From positions 103,234 to 167,233 of the forward strand of contig CANHVU010000003.1 in assembly GCA_947464275.1 (NCBI GenBank): 64,000 bases of DNA. Direction: 5' to 3'. Each line of letters opens with the position of its first letter. The stretch's first letter is position 1. This stretch comes from Bacteroidota bacterium. Lineage in GTDB: Bacteria; Bacteroidota; Bacteroidia; UKL13-3. This document shows positions 1-9,045 of this stretch, one piece after another. The translations under genes and the position numbers were made by a program. Under the pieces are notes generated by a model. The model was not told the origin of the DNA. It made no database searches and worked only from the letters and a program-made list of their open reading frames with translations.

Positions 1-1342
1 CATAATTTATTAGCGCCTTCACTTTTGACAGTTCGGTAGTTTCCTTATTATTAATACAATATAAACCTGCAAATTCTTTTACTTTATCTATTTCATTTTG
101 TTTTACCGCTTTAACAGGCTTTTTTATCCAATGGTCGTGAACGGTAACATGCGGAATATCAATTGTTCCTGAGCGCGGCATGTGGCAATTGCTACAATCA
201 TTATTGTTAACCATTCTATTTTTTTCTGGTTCGCTACACAACGTTTGATTGGTATTGGAATGACATTTAATACAGGCGTTGTTAAATATTTGTGTGCCCG
301 TTTTTTTTACACTTACATGCGGATTATGACATGTAATACAAGTTAAATTTAAGGTTTCAAAGTTTTTGCCTTCTGTTTTATTTTGTTTGTTACTTTCAAT
401 AAAACACTTACTTAGTTGCAGTCGTTGAGCATGGCTAGCCATAATAAATTGATCGTCTTGGCCTTTGTATTTAGGCATATATACTTCCCAAAAATCGCTT
501 AACACCATGCCAGGTTTAAAATCTTTAAAGGTTTTTCCTTCTTTTAAAATGGCGTTTCCTTGTAAATGGCAGCGTTGACAAACATCTATTTGGCGTTCCC
601 AAGGCAATTTTTTAGGATTAACAATGGTGTAATCAATTTCGTGAGCAGTATCAACCAAATGGCCTGCAAGCTTTTCTTTCAAATGCACTTCGCCTGGACC
701 ATGGCAACGTTCACAATCAATTCCATTTGGAATACTGGTAAATTTATTGGCCGTAAAATCGGTTACACTAGGAAAACCATTATGACAACTCATGCACTCA
801 AACTCAATAGTGCGACTAAAACGGCTATTGTTTCCATTTTCAAAACCGGGAGGTAAATCCCACTTTTTTTCTTGTGCATACCAAGTAAGTGGCATCTGAT
901 ACAAATAGCCATTAATATTCATCAAATGTGAATTGGTATGTTGACCCGAACCAATTACATAATGAACCTTTTCAATACGTTTATATACAGTATCTTTTCC
1001 ATTCATTCTGTATTCCAGAATAAACATATTATTGTTTTTCCAAAATGGATGGTAATACAGGTTTTTAAATTTATCGTAAACTACGTGGTGTTTGCTAAAG
1101 TCTGCACTCGATTTTTGTTTGGTGGCCAAATCAAAACTTTTACCCATGCCAGTTTCTATAAAAGTATTGTAAATATCAGCATGACAACTTCTACATTGCT
1201 GCATGCCTACATACTTAACCGAGTCGTTGTGATTTAAATATTTAGTATCGACTTTTTTGTCTAAATCCTGACCACAATTTAAATTCATCACCAAAACAAT
1301 TGCAGCAATAGGTATGAATAAGAAAACTAATAAATGTCTCAA
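1..1342 (-). CDS. Multiheme c-type cytochrome, lipoprotein-like (partial, 3' end outside window)
   Basis: The minus strand is open from a TTG at 1342 to the left edge (447 codons seen). A hydrophobic signal leads to a Cys (VMNLNCGQ), which suggests an exported lipoprotein. Seven CXXCH heme motifs lie in one frame: CRSCH (1181-1195), CMSCH (782-796), CERCH (701-715), CQRCH (566-580), CITCH (326-340), CIKCH (260-274) and CSNCH (182-196). The stretch after the last motif (PHVTVHDHWI) and the helical tail resemble Bacteroidota multiheme cytochromes that continue into TPR repeats. TTG is the only plausible start because an in-frame TAA lies nine bases upstream. Likely role: periplasmic or surface electron transfer; the redox partner is unknown. 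The AraC regulator ends 9 bases upstream, so the two may be cotranscribed. Confidence 0.85.
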   Translation of the reverse strand, partial: MRHLLVFLFIPIAAIVLVMNLNCGQDLDKKVDTKYLNHNDSVKYVGMQQCRSCHADIYNTFIETGMGKSFDLATKQKSSADFSKHHVVYDKFKNLYYHPFWKNNNMFILEYRMNGKDTVYKRIEKVHYVIGSGQHTNSHLMNINGYLYQMPLTWYAQEKKWDLPPGFENGNNSRFSRTIEFECMSCHNGFPSVTDFTANKFTSIPNGIDCERCHGPGEVHLKEKLAGHLVDTAHEIDYTIVNPKKLPWERQIDVCQRCHLQGNAILKEGKTFKDFKPGMVLSDFWEVYMPKYKGQDDQFIMASHAQRLQLSKCFIESNKQNKTEGKNFETLNLTCITCHNPHVSVKKTGTQIFNNACIKCHSNTNQTLCSEPEKNRMVNNNDCSNCHMPRSGTIDIPHVTVHDHWIKKPVKAVKQNEIDKVKEFAGLYCINNKETTELSKVKALINY

Positions 1343-1351
1343 TTTTATAAA

Positions 1352-1942
1352 TTATATTAATTGATCTAATGGGGTTCTTGGTTTTATAGCTAAGGCTTTG
1401 TATTCACTAACCGAATAAGAAGTAATTTGTTTAAATTGGTTACTTAAGTATTGAACACTGCTGTAGCCCATTTGATAAGAAATTTCGCTTAAAGTCATTT
1501 CATTATAACTGAGTAACTCCTTTACCCTTTCTATTTTTACCAAAATAATAAACTTTTCTAGTGTAGTATTGGTTTTTTCACTGAATAATTTACTTAAAAA
1601 TGAGTACGGCTGCTCTAATTTATCACTTAAGTAATCTGAATTTCTAATAATTGTATTTAGATTATTTCCATAATAAATCATTTCCAAAACAGCCACTTTA
1701 ATGGCTTCAAGTAAGGCCATTTCTTTATCATATATTAAATCGAAATTATGTTCTTGAAGTTTTTTTTGCAGAGCAATAAAATCTATGGTTCCGTTTTTAT
1801 TATTGATTTGCGCTGCGCCTAAATACACTTTTTCAACTTCAATATTAGGCGTATTTTCAAGTACATTTTGAACCAAAGAAATACACCTGGAACTCACCAT
1901 GTTTCTTATCTGCAAAATTGTACTTTTACCTAACTTTCCCAT
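1352..1942 (-). CDS. AraC-family transcriptional regulator
   Basis: A 196-residue protein. The C-terminal ~95 residues form an AraC double helix-turn-helix: the second helix pair reads LSEISYQMGYSSVQYLSNQF, followed by the usual Phe/Lys-rich end. The N-terminal ~80 residues (EVEKVYLGAAQI and onward) resemble the small alpha/beta domain of a Bacteroidota AraC subgroup and lack the sugar-binding cupin. The ligand is unknown. It lies directly upstream of, and in line with, the multiheme cytochrome gene, which makes that gene a plausible target. Divergent from the carboxylase gene at 2074. Confidence 0.85.
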   Translation of the reverse strand: MGKLGKSTILQIRNMVSSRCISLVQNVLENTPNIEVEKVYLGAAQINNKNGTIDFIALQKKLQEHNFDLIYDKEMALLEAIKVAVLEMIYYGNNLNTIIRNSDYLSDKLEQPYSFLSKLFSEKTNTTLEKFIILVKIERVKELLSYNEMTLSEISYQMGYSSVQYLSNQFKQITSYSVSEYKALAIKPRTPLDQLI

Positions 1943-2073
1943 TTATTAATTGATACTTACAATAATGCGAATAATTAAACATTTTTGCTACTCAAAAAAA
2001 AATTTTGTAATAACTAAAATCACAAAAGCAATTAATGGTAAATAGTTATTTTGCAAACTTTCATTTAAAACAT

Positions 2074-3612
2074 ATGAACAAACGTACACAATTACAAGAG
2101 CTACGCGACCAAGCACAATTAGGTGGTGGAGCAGATAGAATAGCATCTCAACATAAAAAAGGAAAATTAACAGCTAGAGAGCGCTTACATTTTTTATTTG
2201 ATGAAGGAAGTTTTGAAGAAATTGGTGCGTTTGTAATGCATCGTTCTAAAGATTTTGGAATGGAAAACCAACAGTTTTTAGGCGATGGGGTAATTACTGG
2301 TTATGGAACTATAAACGGTAGATTAGTATATGCTTTCTCTCAAGATTTCACAGTGTTTGGTGGTTCGTTATCTGAAACCCATGCTGAAAAAATTTGTAAA
2401 TTAATGGATTTAGCCATGAAAAATGGTGCACCATTAATTGGCTTAAACGATAGTGGTGGAGCTCGTATTCAAGAGGGTGTGGTTTCGTTAGGTGGCTATG
2501 CCGATATTTTTTATAGAAATACCATGGCGAGTGGAGTAATTCCACAAATTTCAGCAATCATGGGGCCATGCGCTGGTGGAGCAGTTTACAGTCCTGCTAT
2601 TACCGATTTTATTATGATGGTTGAAAATACAAGCTATATGTTTGTAACAGGTCCAAATGTGGTAAAAACAGTAACGCATGAAGAAGTAAGTAGCGAAGAT
2701 TTAGGTGGCGCTTCGGTGCATTCAACCAAAAGTGGAGTAGCTCATTTTACTGCTGCTAACGAAATTGATTGTATCAATCAATTGAAAAAATTAATTAGCT
2801 ATATTCCAGAAAATTGTGAAGAAAAAACACCTGATTTTGCATACGAAGCAACAGATGAAATTAGATCAAAACTAGCGGATATTATTCCAGAAAATGCAAA
2901 CCAACCTTACGATATACGCGAGGTAATTAGCGAGGTAATAGATGAAGAAAGTTTTTATGAGGTTCATAAAAATTATGCTGAAAATATAGTTGTTGGTTTT
3001 GCACGATTAGCAGGTAGAAGCATTGGTATTGTTGCAAATCAGCCAGCTTATTTAGCAGGAGTGTTAGATATTCATTCATCGCAAAAAGCTGCTCGTTTTG
3101 TGCGTTTTTGTGATAGTTTCAATATTCCTTTATTGGTTTTTGAAGATGTGCCAGGGTTTTTACCAGGAACCGACCAAGAATGGAATGCCATTATTACCAA
3201 TGGAGCCAAACTTTTATATGCATTTTGCGAAGCAACAGTGCCACGCATAACTGTAATTACGCGTAAAGCTTATGGTGGAGCGTACGATGTAATGAACTCA
3301 AAACACATTGGTGCAGATATGAACTTTGCTTGGCCAACTGCCGAAATTGCGGTTATGGGAGCTAAAGGTGCTGCTGAAATTATTTTCAAAAAAGATATTG
3401 ATAAGGCCGAAGACCATGTGGCTGCATTGGCTGCAAAAGAAAAAGAATATGCCGATTTATTTGCTAATCCATACCGCGCAGCGGAACGTGGATTTGTAGA
3501 TGAGGTTATTTTCCCAGAGGAAACACGAAAAAAGCTGATTAAAGCGTTTAAGATGTTAGAAAATAAAGTGGTGAATTTACCTAGAAAAAAACATGGTAAT
3601 ATTCCTCTTTAA
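2074..3612 (+). CDS. pccB: Acyl-CoA carboxylase carboxyltransferase (beta) subunit, propionyl-CoA carboxylase type
   Basis: A 512-residue protein of the usual length for PccB/MmdA. It transfers CO2 from carboxybiotin to an acyl-CoA, most likely propionyl-CoA to give methylmalonyl-CoA. Seen: the N-terminal basic segment [15 protein letters not shown], the first crotonase half with [18 protein letters not shown] and [12 protein letters not shown], and the second half with [14 protein letters not shown] and [19 protein letters not shown]. An in-frame ATG exists at 2035, but homology starts at the [11 protein letters not shown] start (2074). The biotin carboxylase and biotin carrier subunits are not in this window, so exact acyl-CoA specificity is inferred from family resemblance only. 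Confidence 0.9.
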   Translation: MNKRTQLQELRDQAQLGGGADRIASQHKKGKLTARERLHFLFDEGSFEEIGAFVMHRSKDFGMENQQFLGDGVITGYGTINGRLVYAFSQDFTVFGGSLSETHAEKICKLMDLAMKNGAPLIGLNDSGGARIQEGVVSLGGYADIFYRNTMASGVIPQISAIMGPCAGGAVYSPAITDFIMMVENTSYMFVTGPNVVKTVTHEEVSSEDLGGASVHSTKSGVAHFTAANEIDCINQLKKLISYIPENCEEKTPDFAYEATDEIRSKLADIIPENANQPYDIREVISEVIDEESFYEVHKNYAENIVVGFARLAGRSIGIVANQPAYLAGVLDIHSSQKAARFVRFCDSFNIPLLVFEDVPGFLPGTDQEWNAIITNGAKLLYAFCEATVPRITVITRKAYGGAYDVMNSKHIGADMNFAWPTAEIAVMGAKGAAEIIFKKDIDKAEDHVAALAAKEKEYADLFANPYRAAERGFVDEVIFPEETRKKLIKAFKMLENKVVNLPRKKHGNIPL

Positions 3613-4057
3613 ATTTGCGATTTAGGAGGTGTGATTTGTGATATAACCTTATTTATTAAGAAAATGTATTTCGAAGTGCTCAATTTTAACGGTCGTTATG
3701 CTTGTTAGATAGCTATTAGACCAAACCAATGAAGTTGGGCGTGGTAGTAATGATAAATTGGAAATATCAATATATTTTGGAATCATCAGCAGTCACGCAG
3801 CGCATCTCCTTAATTTGTCAACTAAGTTAGCTAATGGAAAGTAATCATTTATAGCCAAGAAGATGCTTACAGTATGACTTTGTTTTAGTGTATTGCTATT
3901 TTTACTTTTAAAACTTTTTTAGTAAACCATGAAAAATTCAAAAAAAGAAAATGTGTTGCAAACTGTTGATGATAAAAAATTGACTTTAACAAAAAAACTA
4001 AGCCTTGCCGAAGGCAAGAAATTTGCATTTCATTTAATCGATAAATTAAATAAAGAC
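3613..4057. other. Intergenic region with REP-like hairpin
   Basis: No convincing gene is seen in these 445 bases. An in-frame ATG at 3929 would extend the next gene by 43 residues, but that stretch is Lys-rich, would precede a signal peptide, and contains a perfect hairpin (CTTGCC-GAA-GGCAAG, 4004-4018) typical of non-coding repeats. A promoter for the 4058 gene probably lies here, but no full consensus is visible. Confidence 0.5.
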
Positions 4058-5713
4058 ATGAAAAAAATTAAATCAATTATACTCATTTTAGCACTTGCTA
4101 CATCATTCAATTTATCTGCTCAAAATGGAATAGTAGTTGATGATTTTATTTATACCAATAAAAAACAAACTGAAAAAAAAGTAAATAGCATGGTAAGTGC
4201 TGTTACTGTTTTTGCCAGTCAGGCGCAGGTTACTCGTGTAGCTAAGGTTTCGGGCGAAGCAGGTGTATTTAATATTGTTTTTGAACAACTATCTCCATAT
4301 ATAAATATGAATAGTTTAGAAGCAAAAACAGATGCTAATTTAACCATACTGTCGGTAAGCAATAGAAACGATTATTTGAATAAAGGCGAAAAGCCTGCTG
4401 ATATTATTGTATTAGAAGATTCCTTAAATAAAATACAATCAGAATTAGAAGATTTTAAAGCCGATAAAGAATCAATTGTACATCAAAAAGATTTGATGCT
4501 TGCCAATAAAAATGTAGGCAGTAATCAAGTGGGTGTTAAGGCTGATGAATTGGACGATTTAATGGAATTATACAAAAAAAAATTGGATGATTTTAAAGTG
4601 AATTGGTTTAGGTTGACACGTTTAGAAGATAAATATAACAAAGCGAAATTTAGTATTGAGCAACAATTGGCAGCCTACAACAATGGTAAATTAACCTTAA
4701 ACAATGAAGTAATATTAACGGTAAAAGCTGAAAATAATTTTCAAAATGCACAAGTGGAATTAACTTATTTGGTAGGAAATGTTAGTTGGTCGCCCTACTA
4801 CGACATAAGAGTAAAAGACAATAAAAGCAATGTGCAATTCTTTTTAAAGGCCAATATTTACCAAAGTACAGGCGAAGACTGGAACAATGTAAAATTAAAA
4901 CTAACCACAGCTAATCCTGCCGAAGGAGGTGTAAAGCCTGAATTACAAACTAATTGGTTAGGATATCAAAACTATAGAAATGATGGATTAAAAGAAGTGG
5001 TAATAAGGTCAAAATCAATGTTAATAGATGCTAATTATCCTACACAAGGTTATGGAGTAAATTCAAGTGCAAGTATGCCAAATATTAGAAAAAGTTTTTC
5101 CCAAAACATGTTTAATACAGAGTTTGAAACAAATATAGCTTATTCTATACCAAGCGATAATCAAAATCACCAAGTGGATTTAACTAGTTTTGCGCAAAGC
5201 GCTATTTATGGTTACTCAGTAGTTCCAAAACTGAACAAAGAAGTATTTGTAACTGCCCAAGTTTTAGCAAATGATTTAATCAATCAAATTAGTGGTGAAG
5301 CCAATGTGTATTACGATGGAACTTTTACAGGAAAAACATTGATTAGTCCAACCGCAAACGATACTTTATTGCTTACTTTAGGTAAAGACAAACGCATACA
5401 GGTAGAAAGAAAAAAGCTAAAAGAGTTCTGCTCTAATTCATTTTTTGGAGGTACCAAAACCGAAAGTATAACATGGGAAATTACCATTAAAAATACGCGT
5501 AAAGAAGCAGTTATTTTAATCATTGAAGATCAAATTCCGGTAAGTACCGATAAAGAAATTGAAGTAAAACTAACCGATAAAGGGTATGCTAATTTAGATG
5601 AAGTTACAGGTAAGTTAACTTGGAAATTAGATTTAGCACCCGAAAAAAGCCAAACTATTAAATTTAGTTTTGATGTAAAACATTCTAAAGCCAAGCAATT
5701 GACAGGATTTTAG
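4058..5713 (+). CDS. MuiA-family exported protein (DUF4140/DUF4139)
   Basis: A 551-residue protein starting with a cleavable signal peptide (MKKIKSIILILALATSFNLSAQ). An N-terminal domain after residue ~45 (VTVFASQAQVTRVAKV) matches the DUF4140 start of 'mucoidy inhibitor MuiA' proteins. A charged, probably coiled-coil segment follows at ~110-200. A long beta-rich DUF4139 domain runs to the C-terminus; its hallmarks are YLVGNVSWSPYYDIRV and STGEDWNNVKLKLTTANP. The family is widespread but its molecular function is not established. The start at 4058 is chosen because it directly precedes the signal peptide. No operon partner is apparent. Confidence 0.85.
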   Translation: MKKIKSIILILALATSFNLSAQNGIVVDDFIYTNKKQTEKKVNSMVSAVTVFASQAQVTRVAKVSGEAGVFNIVFEQLSPYINMNSLEAKTDANLTILSVSNRNDYLNKGEKPADIIVLEDSLNKIQSELEDFKADKESIVHQKDLMLANKNVGSNQVGVKADELDDLMELYKKKLDDFKVNWFRLTRLEDKYNKAKFSIEQQLAAYNNGKLTLNNEVILTVKAENNFQNAQVELTYLVGNVSWSPYYDIRVKDNKSNVQFFLKANIYQSTGEDWNNVKLKLTTANPAEGGVKPELQTNWLGYQNYRNDGLKEVVIRSKSMLIDANYPTQGYGVNSSASMPNIRKSFSQNMFNTEFETNIAYSIPSDNQNHQVDLTSFAQSAIYGYSVVPKLNKEVFVTAQVLANDLINQISGEANVYYDGTFTGKTLISPTANDTLLLTLGKDKRIQVERKKLKEFCSNSFFGGTKTESITWEITIKNTRKEAVILIIEDQIPVSTDKEIEVKLTDKGYANLDEVTGKLTWKLDLAPEKSQTIKFSFDVKHSKAKQLTGF

Positions 5714-5817
5714 CTAAAGTCAATTGAATCTTGATAATTGCGAGAATTTGACTTTTAAGTGATTCAAGCTTAAGCTTCCAATTTTAATAATGGATAATTA
5801 AACTGAATAATTGGTTT

Positions 5818-6222
5818 TTAATCATTCAGGAATCTATTCAAATATTCAGGCCTCATTACCCAGCAAGTTTTTGTTTTCCCGAAAAACTTATACCTGTTTT
5901 TTGCAATGACATCATAAAAGAAATCATTAATGGAAGTAGGTATGAATTTAAAAATAGATAACAATTTAAATGGGTATTTTAGATTTGAACTAATTAAAAG
6001 TGCTGCTTTAGATTTTATGTAAAATACACTATTTTCATAAACAATAATTGAATCAACGTTTAAATTAAAGCCATTTTTTGTAAAAAATTGAATGGCAAAA
6101 TCACTCTGCAAACTACAAAATTGATACTTTGGTTCAACTTCATTAGTTAAAACAACCTGTACAAAATTATTGCATAAATTACACGCGCCATCAAAAAAAA
6201 TAATGGATTGCGAGCTAGTCAT
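5818..6222 (-). CDS. DCC-type thiol-disulfide oxidoreductase family protein (DUF393)
   Basis: A 134-residue protein with the family signature near the N-terminus, FFDGACNLCNNFVQVVL, i.e. the D-x-x-C-x-x-C thioredoxin-like active site. The rest (FCSLQSDFAIQFF, a hydrophobic middle, YDVIAKNRYKFFG) follows the usual DUF393 pattern. Its length is typical. Substrates are unknown. It is last in a minus-strand set with the DUF983 gene (2-base gap) and a small CxxC membrane protein, suggesting a shared envelope or redox role. Confidence 0.85.
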   Translation of the reverse strand: MTSSQSIIFFDGACNLCNNFVQVVLTNEVEPKYQFCSLQSDFAIQFFTKNGFNLNVDSIIVYENSVFYIKSKAALLISSNLKYPFKLLSIFKFIPTSINDFFYDVIAKNRYKFFGKTKTCWVMRPEYLNRFLND

Positions 6223-6224
6223 AA

Positions 6225-6626
6225 CTATTTTTTATTTATTAAATTAATGTCGAACTTAATTGGTGAAAATAAATAAAGCATTAAAACACGTGCATATCTG
6301 TATGTAAATGGTATTGATAAAAACATTGACAAGAAAATTGGAATAATATAACCCCAAAAACCAGCATCATGGCCACTTAAAATATAAACAATAGCGCCAA
6401 CAACTAACATCATTCCAGTGGTAATTGCATAGCTAACGTACATAGCACCCCAAAAAAAACCTGGTTCTACTTCAAAAGTCAAATCGCAAACTGGACAAGT
6501 ATCAAACATTTGTGTAAATCCATTTAATTTGAATACACTAAACTTAAACATTTTACCACTTTGACATTGAGGACATTTTGCTTTTAATATAGATAAACCT
6601 TTATTGGGTTCGTATTTATTACACAT
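6225..6626 (-). CDS. DUF983 membrane protein with zinc-ribbon-like cysteines
   Basis: A 133-residue protein. Two CxxC pairs (CPQCQSG near residue 18 and CPVCDLTFEV near 45) form a probable zinc ribbon ahead of two transmembrane helices (AITTGMMLVVGAIVYIL and YIIPIFLSMFLSIPFTY). This layout, including EPGFFWGAMYVSYA, is DUF983. The family often sits near respiratory oxidase assembly genes, but its function is unproven. It lies between a DCC thiol protein and a small signal-peptide protein with a CPMC motif on the same strand. Confidence 0.85.
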   Translation of the reverse strand: MCNKYEPNKGLSILKAKCPQCQSGKMFKFSVFKLNGFTQMFDTCPVCDLTFEVEPGFFWGAMYVSYAITTGMMLVVGAIVYILSGHDAGFWGYIIPIFLSMFLSIPFTYRYARVLMLYLFSPIKFDINLINKK

Positions 6627-6631
6627 ATTTA

Positions 6632-6892
6632 TTATTTAGAGTTAATAGTCAATTTCTTTTTAGCTCTAACATTTTTAATGTATAAAAATAAAAATACCAT
6701 CGCCAATATGTAAGGAAATACAAATAAGTAAATAATTCCATTATTAAGTGTATTTCCTACACTTGTTTCTCCATCTGCTCTTGCTGAAGCTAATGACTGT
6801 TTGCACATAGGGCATTGAGCATCAATTTTTAATGGTAATGAAATAATAAAACCAAAAACTAATATTAAAAATGTAATTGTTTTCCTTTTCAT
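6632..6892 (-). CDS. Small exported/membrane protein with CPMC motif
   Basis: An 86-residue protein. An N-terminal signal (TFLILVFGFIISLPLKIDAQ) is followed at once by CPMCKQSLASAR and then one transmembrane helix (IIYLFVFPYILAMVFLFLYI) and a basic tail. The CxxC next to the membrane could bind a metal or act in thiol exchange; this is inference. Similar small proteins are common in Bacteroidota beside DUF983 genes. It ends 5 bases before DUF983 begins, so cotranscription is likely. I do not recognise a named function. Confidence 0.75.
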   Translation of the reverse strand: MKRKTITFLILVFGFIISLPLKIDAQCPMCKQSLASARADGETSVGNTLNNGIIYLFVFPYILAMVFLFLYIKNVRAKKKLTINSK

Positions 6893-6984
6893 AGAACAAA
6901 TGTATGTTTAAATGTCTTGTACTTTTCAATGACTTTTGTCTTTGATTAACACCGAAACAAAAATTATCAATTTGAAATTTTTTG

Positions 6985-7443
6985 TTATTCTAAAATATAT
7001 TCTTCGGCTTCTAGGCCATCATTTTCTAGCCTAATAATAGTTTGATGTTTATGAGTTCCAATAATTATTGCCTCAGCAATAAAAAGACCGTCCGCTTCCT
7101 CTACTAACACGTCATCAATTTTGTCATTAATTAAATTTTGCCAAGCGTTGGTTTTACTTGCATTACGTGTTTGATATTGCAAACTACCAGAAAACTCCAC
7201 TTGTAAGTTATGGTTTAAAAGCTCAATATCCAATGTGGCTATTGGTAAAATCATTTCACTGATTTCTTCTGCTTTTTGAAGAATCAACTTACTATTGTCG
7301 GTAAACTGTAGCTCTATATACTCCACAAAACTAAATATATCTTGCGGGTTGGCCTTATTAACCCAAAAGTGGTATAAAACATTGCCTAGTATCTTACCTT
7401 CAGCACTTTTGAGTAACTTTAGGTGTTCTGGATTGTAATACAT
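6985..7443 (-). CDS. Hypothetical protein, 152 aa
   Basis: I do not recognise this family. It is a soluble acidic protein with no signal peptide or membrane segment and an alternating strand pattern (VEYIELQFTDNSKLIL, ATLDIELLNHNLQVEF) followed by an acidic C-terminus. The ATG lies 2 bases after the purC stop, so it is almost certainly cotranscribed with purC. Coding potential is supported by this tight spacing and by the absence of a competing frame. Confidence 0.65.
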   Translation of the reverse strand: MYYNPEHLKLLKSAEGKILGNVLYHFWVNKANPQDIFSFVEYIELQFTDNSKLILQKAEEISEMILPIATLDIELLNHNLQVEFSGSLQYQTRNASKTNAWQNLINDKIDDVLVEEADGLFIAEAIIIGTHKHQTIIRLENDGLEAEEYILE

Positions 7444-7445
7444 AA

Positions 7446-8396
7446 TTACATAGCTAGTTTGTCTAATTCTGATAGGATAGCTTTTTCCATTTGATCTTCA
7501 AAATTATCATAACCATTTTTAATAAATTCTAAGCCTGTAATGCTTTGATACAACTCAACATAGCGATTGGTAATACTATCAATTAAATCATCAGGGAATG
7601 TTGGTGCTGTAGCTCCCTCCTGCCCTTGAAAACCTTGGCTGATTAACCATTGACGCACAAACTCTTTCGATAATTGGCGTTGTTGCTGGTCTTTAGCTTG
7701 AATTTCTTGATAAGTATCTGCATAAAAATAACGTGATGAATCAGGAGTGTGAACTTCATCCATTAACATAATTACACCATCTTTGTTGCCAAATTCATAT
7801 TTGGTATCCACTAAAATTAAACCTTGCTTTAAAGCAAACTCAGTTCCAAATGCATACAATTCACGGGTATATTTTTCGATTTGAGCAAAATCTTCAACAC
7901 TTACCAAACCTTGAGCAATAATTTCCTCTTTGCTAATATCTGTATCATGACCGCTTGTAGCCTTTATTGTTGGGGTAATAATTGGTTCAGGAAACTTATC
8001 ATTTTCGCGCATTCCTTCAGGCATTGAAACACCACAAATAGTGCGTTTTCCACTTTTATATTCGCGCCAAGCGTGACCAGTTAAATATCCGCGAATTACT
8101 ATCTCAACTTGGTAAGGTACACATCTATGTCCAATAGTTACATTGGTATGTGGCGATGAAATAATCCAATTGGGAACTATGTGTTTAGTTAAATCAAAAA
8201 AGAATGCCGCAGTTTGATTAAGTACTTGTCCTTTATAGGGAATTGCCTTTGTCATTACCACATCAAATGCCGAAATTCTATCAGTAGCAACCATAACCAA
8301 AACATCGTCATTTATATTATAAACGTCTCGAACTTTACCTCTGTAAAAGTTTTTTTGTTTTGGAAAAAAAAAGTTTGTTGCAATTATAGCTTTCAT
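7446..8396 (-). CDS. purC: Phosphoribosylaminoimidazole-succinocarboxamide synthase (SAICAR synthetase)
   Basis: A 316-residue protein. It joins aspartate to CAIR with ATP in de novo purine synthesis. Seen: the N-terminal YRGKVRDVYNINDDVLVMVA, the signature VEIVIRGYLTGHAWREYKSG, the ATP/Mg segment LVDTKYEFGNKDG and the late DEVHTPDSSRYF. Its length fits the longer eukaryote/Bacteroidota-type PurC. An upstream in-frame start at 8432 adds 12 residues that are not family-like, so 8396 (MKAIIATNF) is preferred. A weak -7-like element (TATTATTG) lies about 30 bases upstream. Followed by a small unknown gene. Confidence 0.95.
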   Translation of the reverse strand: MKAIIATNFFFPKQKNFYRGKVRDVYNINDDVLVMVATDRISAFDVVMTKAIPYKGQVLNQTAAFFFDLTKHIVPNWIISSPHTNVTIGHRCVPYQVEIVIRGYLTGHAWREYKSGKRTICGVSMPEGMRENDKFPEPIITPTIKATSGHDTDISKEEIIAQGLVSVEDFAQIEKYTRELYAFGTEFALKQGLILVDTKYEFGNKDGVIMLMDEVHTPDSSRYFYADTYQEIQAKDQQQRQLSKEFVRQWLISQGFQGQEGATAPTFPDDLIDSITNRYVELYQSITGLEFIKNGYDNFEDQMEKAILSELDKLAM

Positions 8397-8497
8397 ATGT
8401 TTATAGTAAATTAGGAAGCCGCAATAATACAATATTAACTATGTAATTTGACCACTGTTTATAAACAAATGATGTCAAAGGCAAACTATCTTTTGGT

Positions 8498-9031
8498 TTA
8501 GAACATTAAATCAAATTCTTGCTTAACAAAAACTATAGCTTTATGGGTAGGTGTATCGTTTAAATTTATAATTTCTTCAAAAATGGCTTTACTAAGGTCT
8601 ATACCCACACAGTTAGGGCCTAAATTAGCATAAGAAGTATTAATTAAATTAATCATTTCTTCTTTCACTACCCTAATCATTTGCCAGCACTGTGCTGAAA
8701 CATACAATTGCTGTGAAATATTATGACTAAACTCTTGGTTAATACTAGCTATCAAATCCATTTTTAATTGTGAAGCACTGATACCAGGTTGATGAATACG
8801 AATAACCAAACTTTCAGGACTAATACGCTCAATAAACAAAATCATGCGTTCATAAGCTTGCAATTTTAATGGCAATAAAGTCTTTTCTTGTTCTTTTCTT
8901 AAGTCAATCATTCGCTTTTGGTACTTGTCATCAAAAAATGCTTTTTGTTGATAGTAAACCACTAAGAATATTACCAAAGCAGGTAATAAGTATTTTAAAA
9001 AATCTAAAAAAAATGCAAAACTTTCGTTCAT
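8498..9031 (-). CDS. Membrane-anchored hypothetical protein, 177 aa
   Basis: One N-terminal transmembrane helix (FLKYLLPALVIFLVVYY) is followed by a basic helical stretch and a cytoplasmic helical domain with ERISPESLVIRIHQPG and QLYVSAQCWQMIRVVKEEM. This architecture is widespread and conserved in Bacteroidota, but I know of no assigned function. It sits 14 bases downstream of rnc on the same strand, so it may be a distal member of the acpP-fabF-rnc unit. Confidence 0.7.
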   Translation of the reverse strand: MNESFAFFLDFLKYLLPALVIFLVVYYQQKAFFDDKYQKRMIDLRKEQEKTLLPLKLQAYERMILFIERISPESLVIRIHQPGISASQLKMDLIASINQEFSHNISQQLYVSAQCWQMIRVVKEEMINLINTSYANLGPNCVGIDLSKAIFEEIINLNDTPTHKAIVFVKQEFDLMF

Positions 9032-9045
9032 GTGTAATATTTTAA

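Noticed and set aside
566..1237. Two plus-strand open frames (96 and 99 codons)
   Set aside because: They lie opposite the seven-heme cytochrome, whose in-frame CXXCH motifs prove the minus strand is coding.
5716..5755. Terminator after the MuiA-like gene
   Set aside because: AAAGTCAA and TTGACTTT can pair but are 24 bases apart with a weak AT-rich stem.
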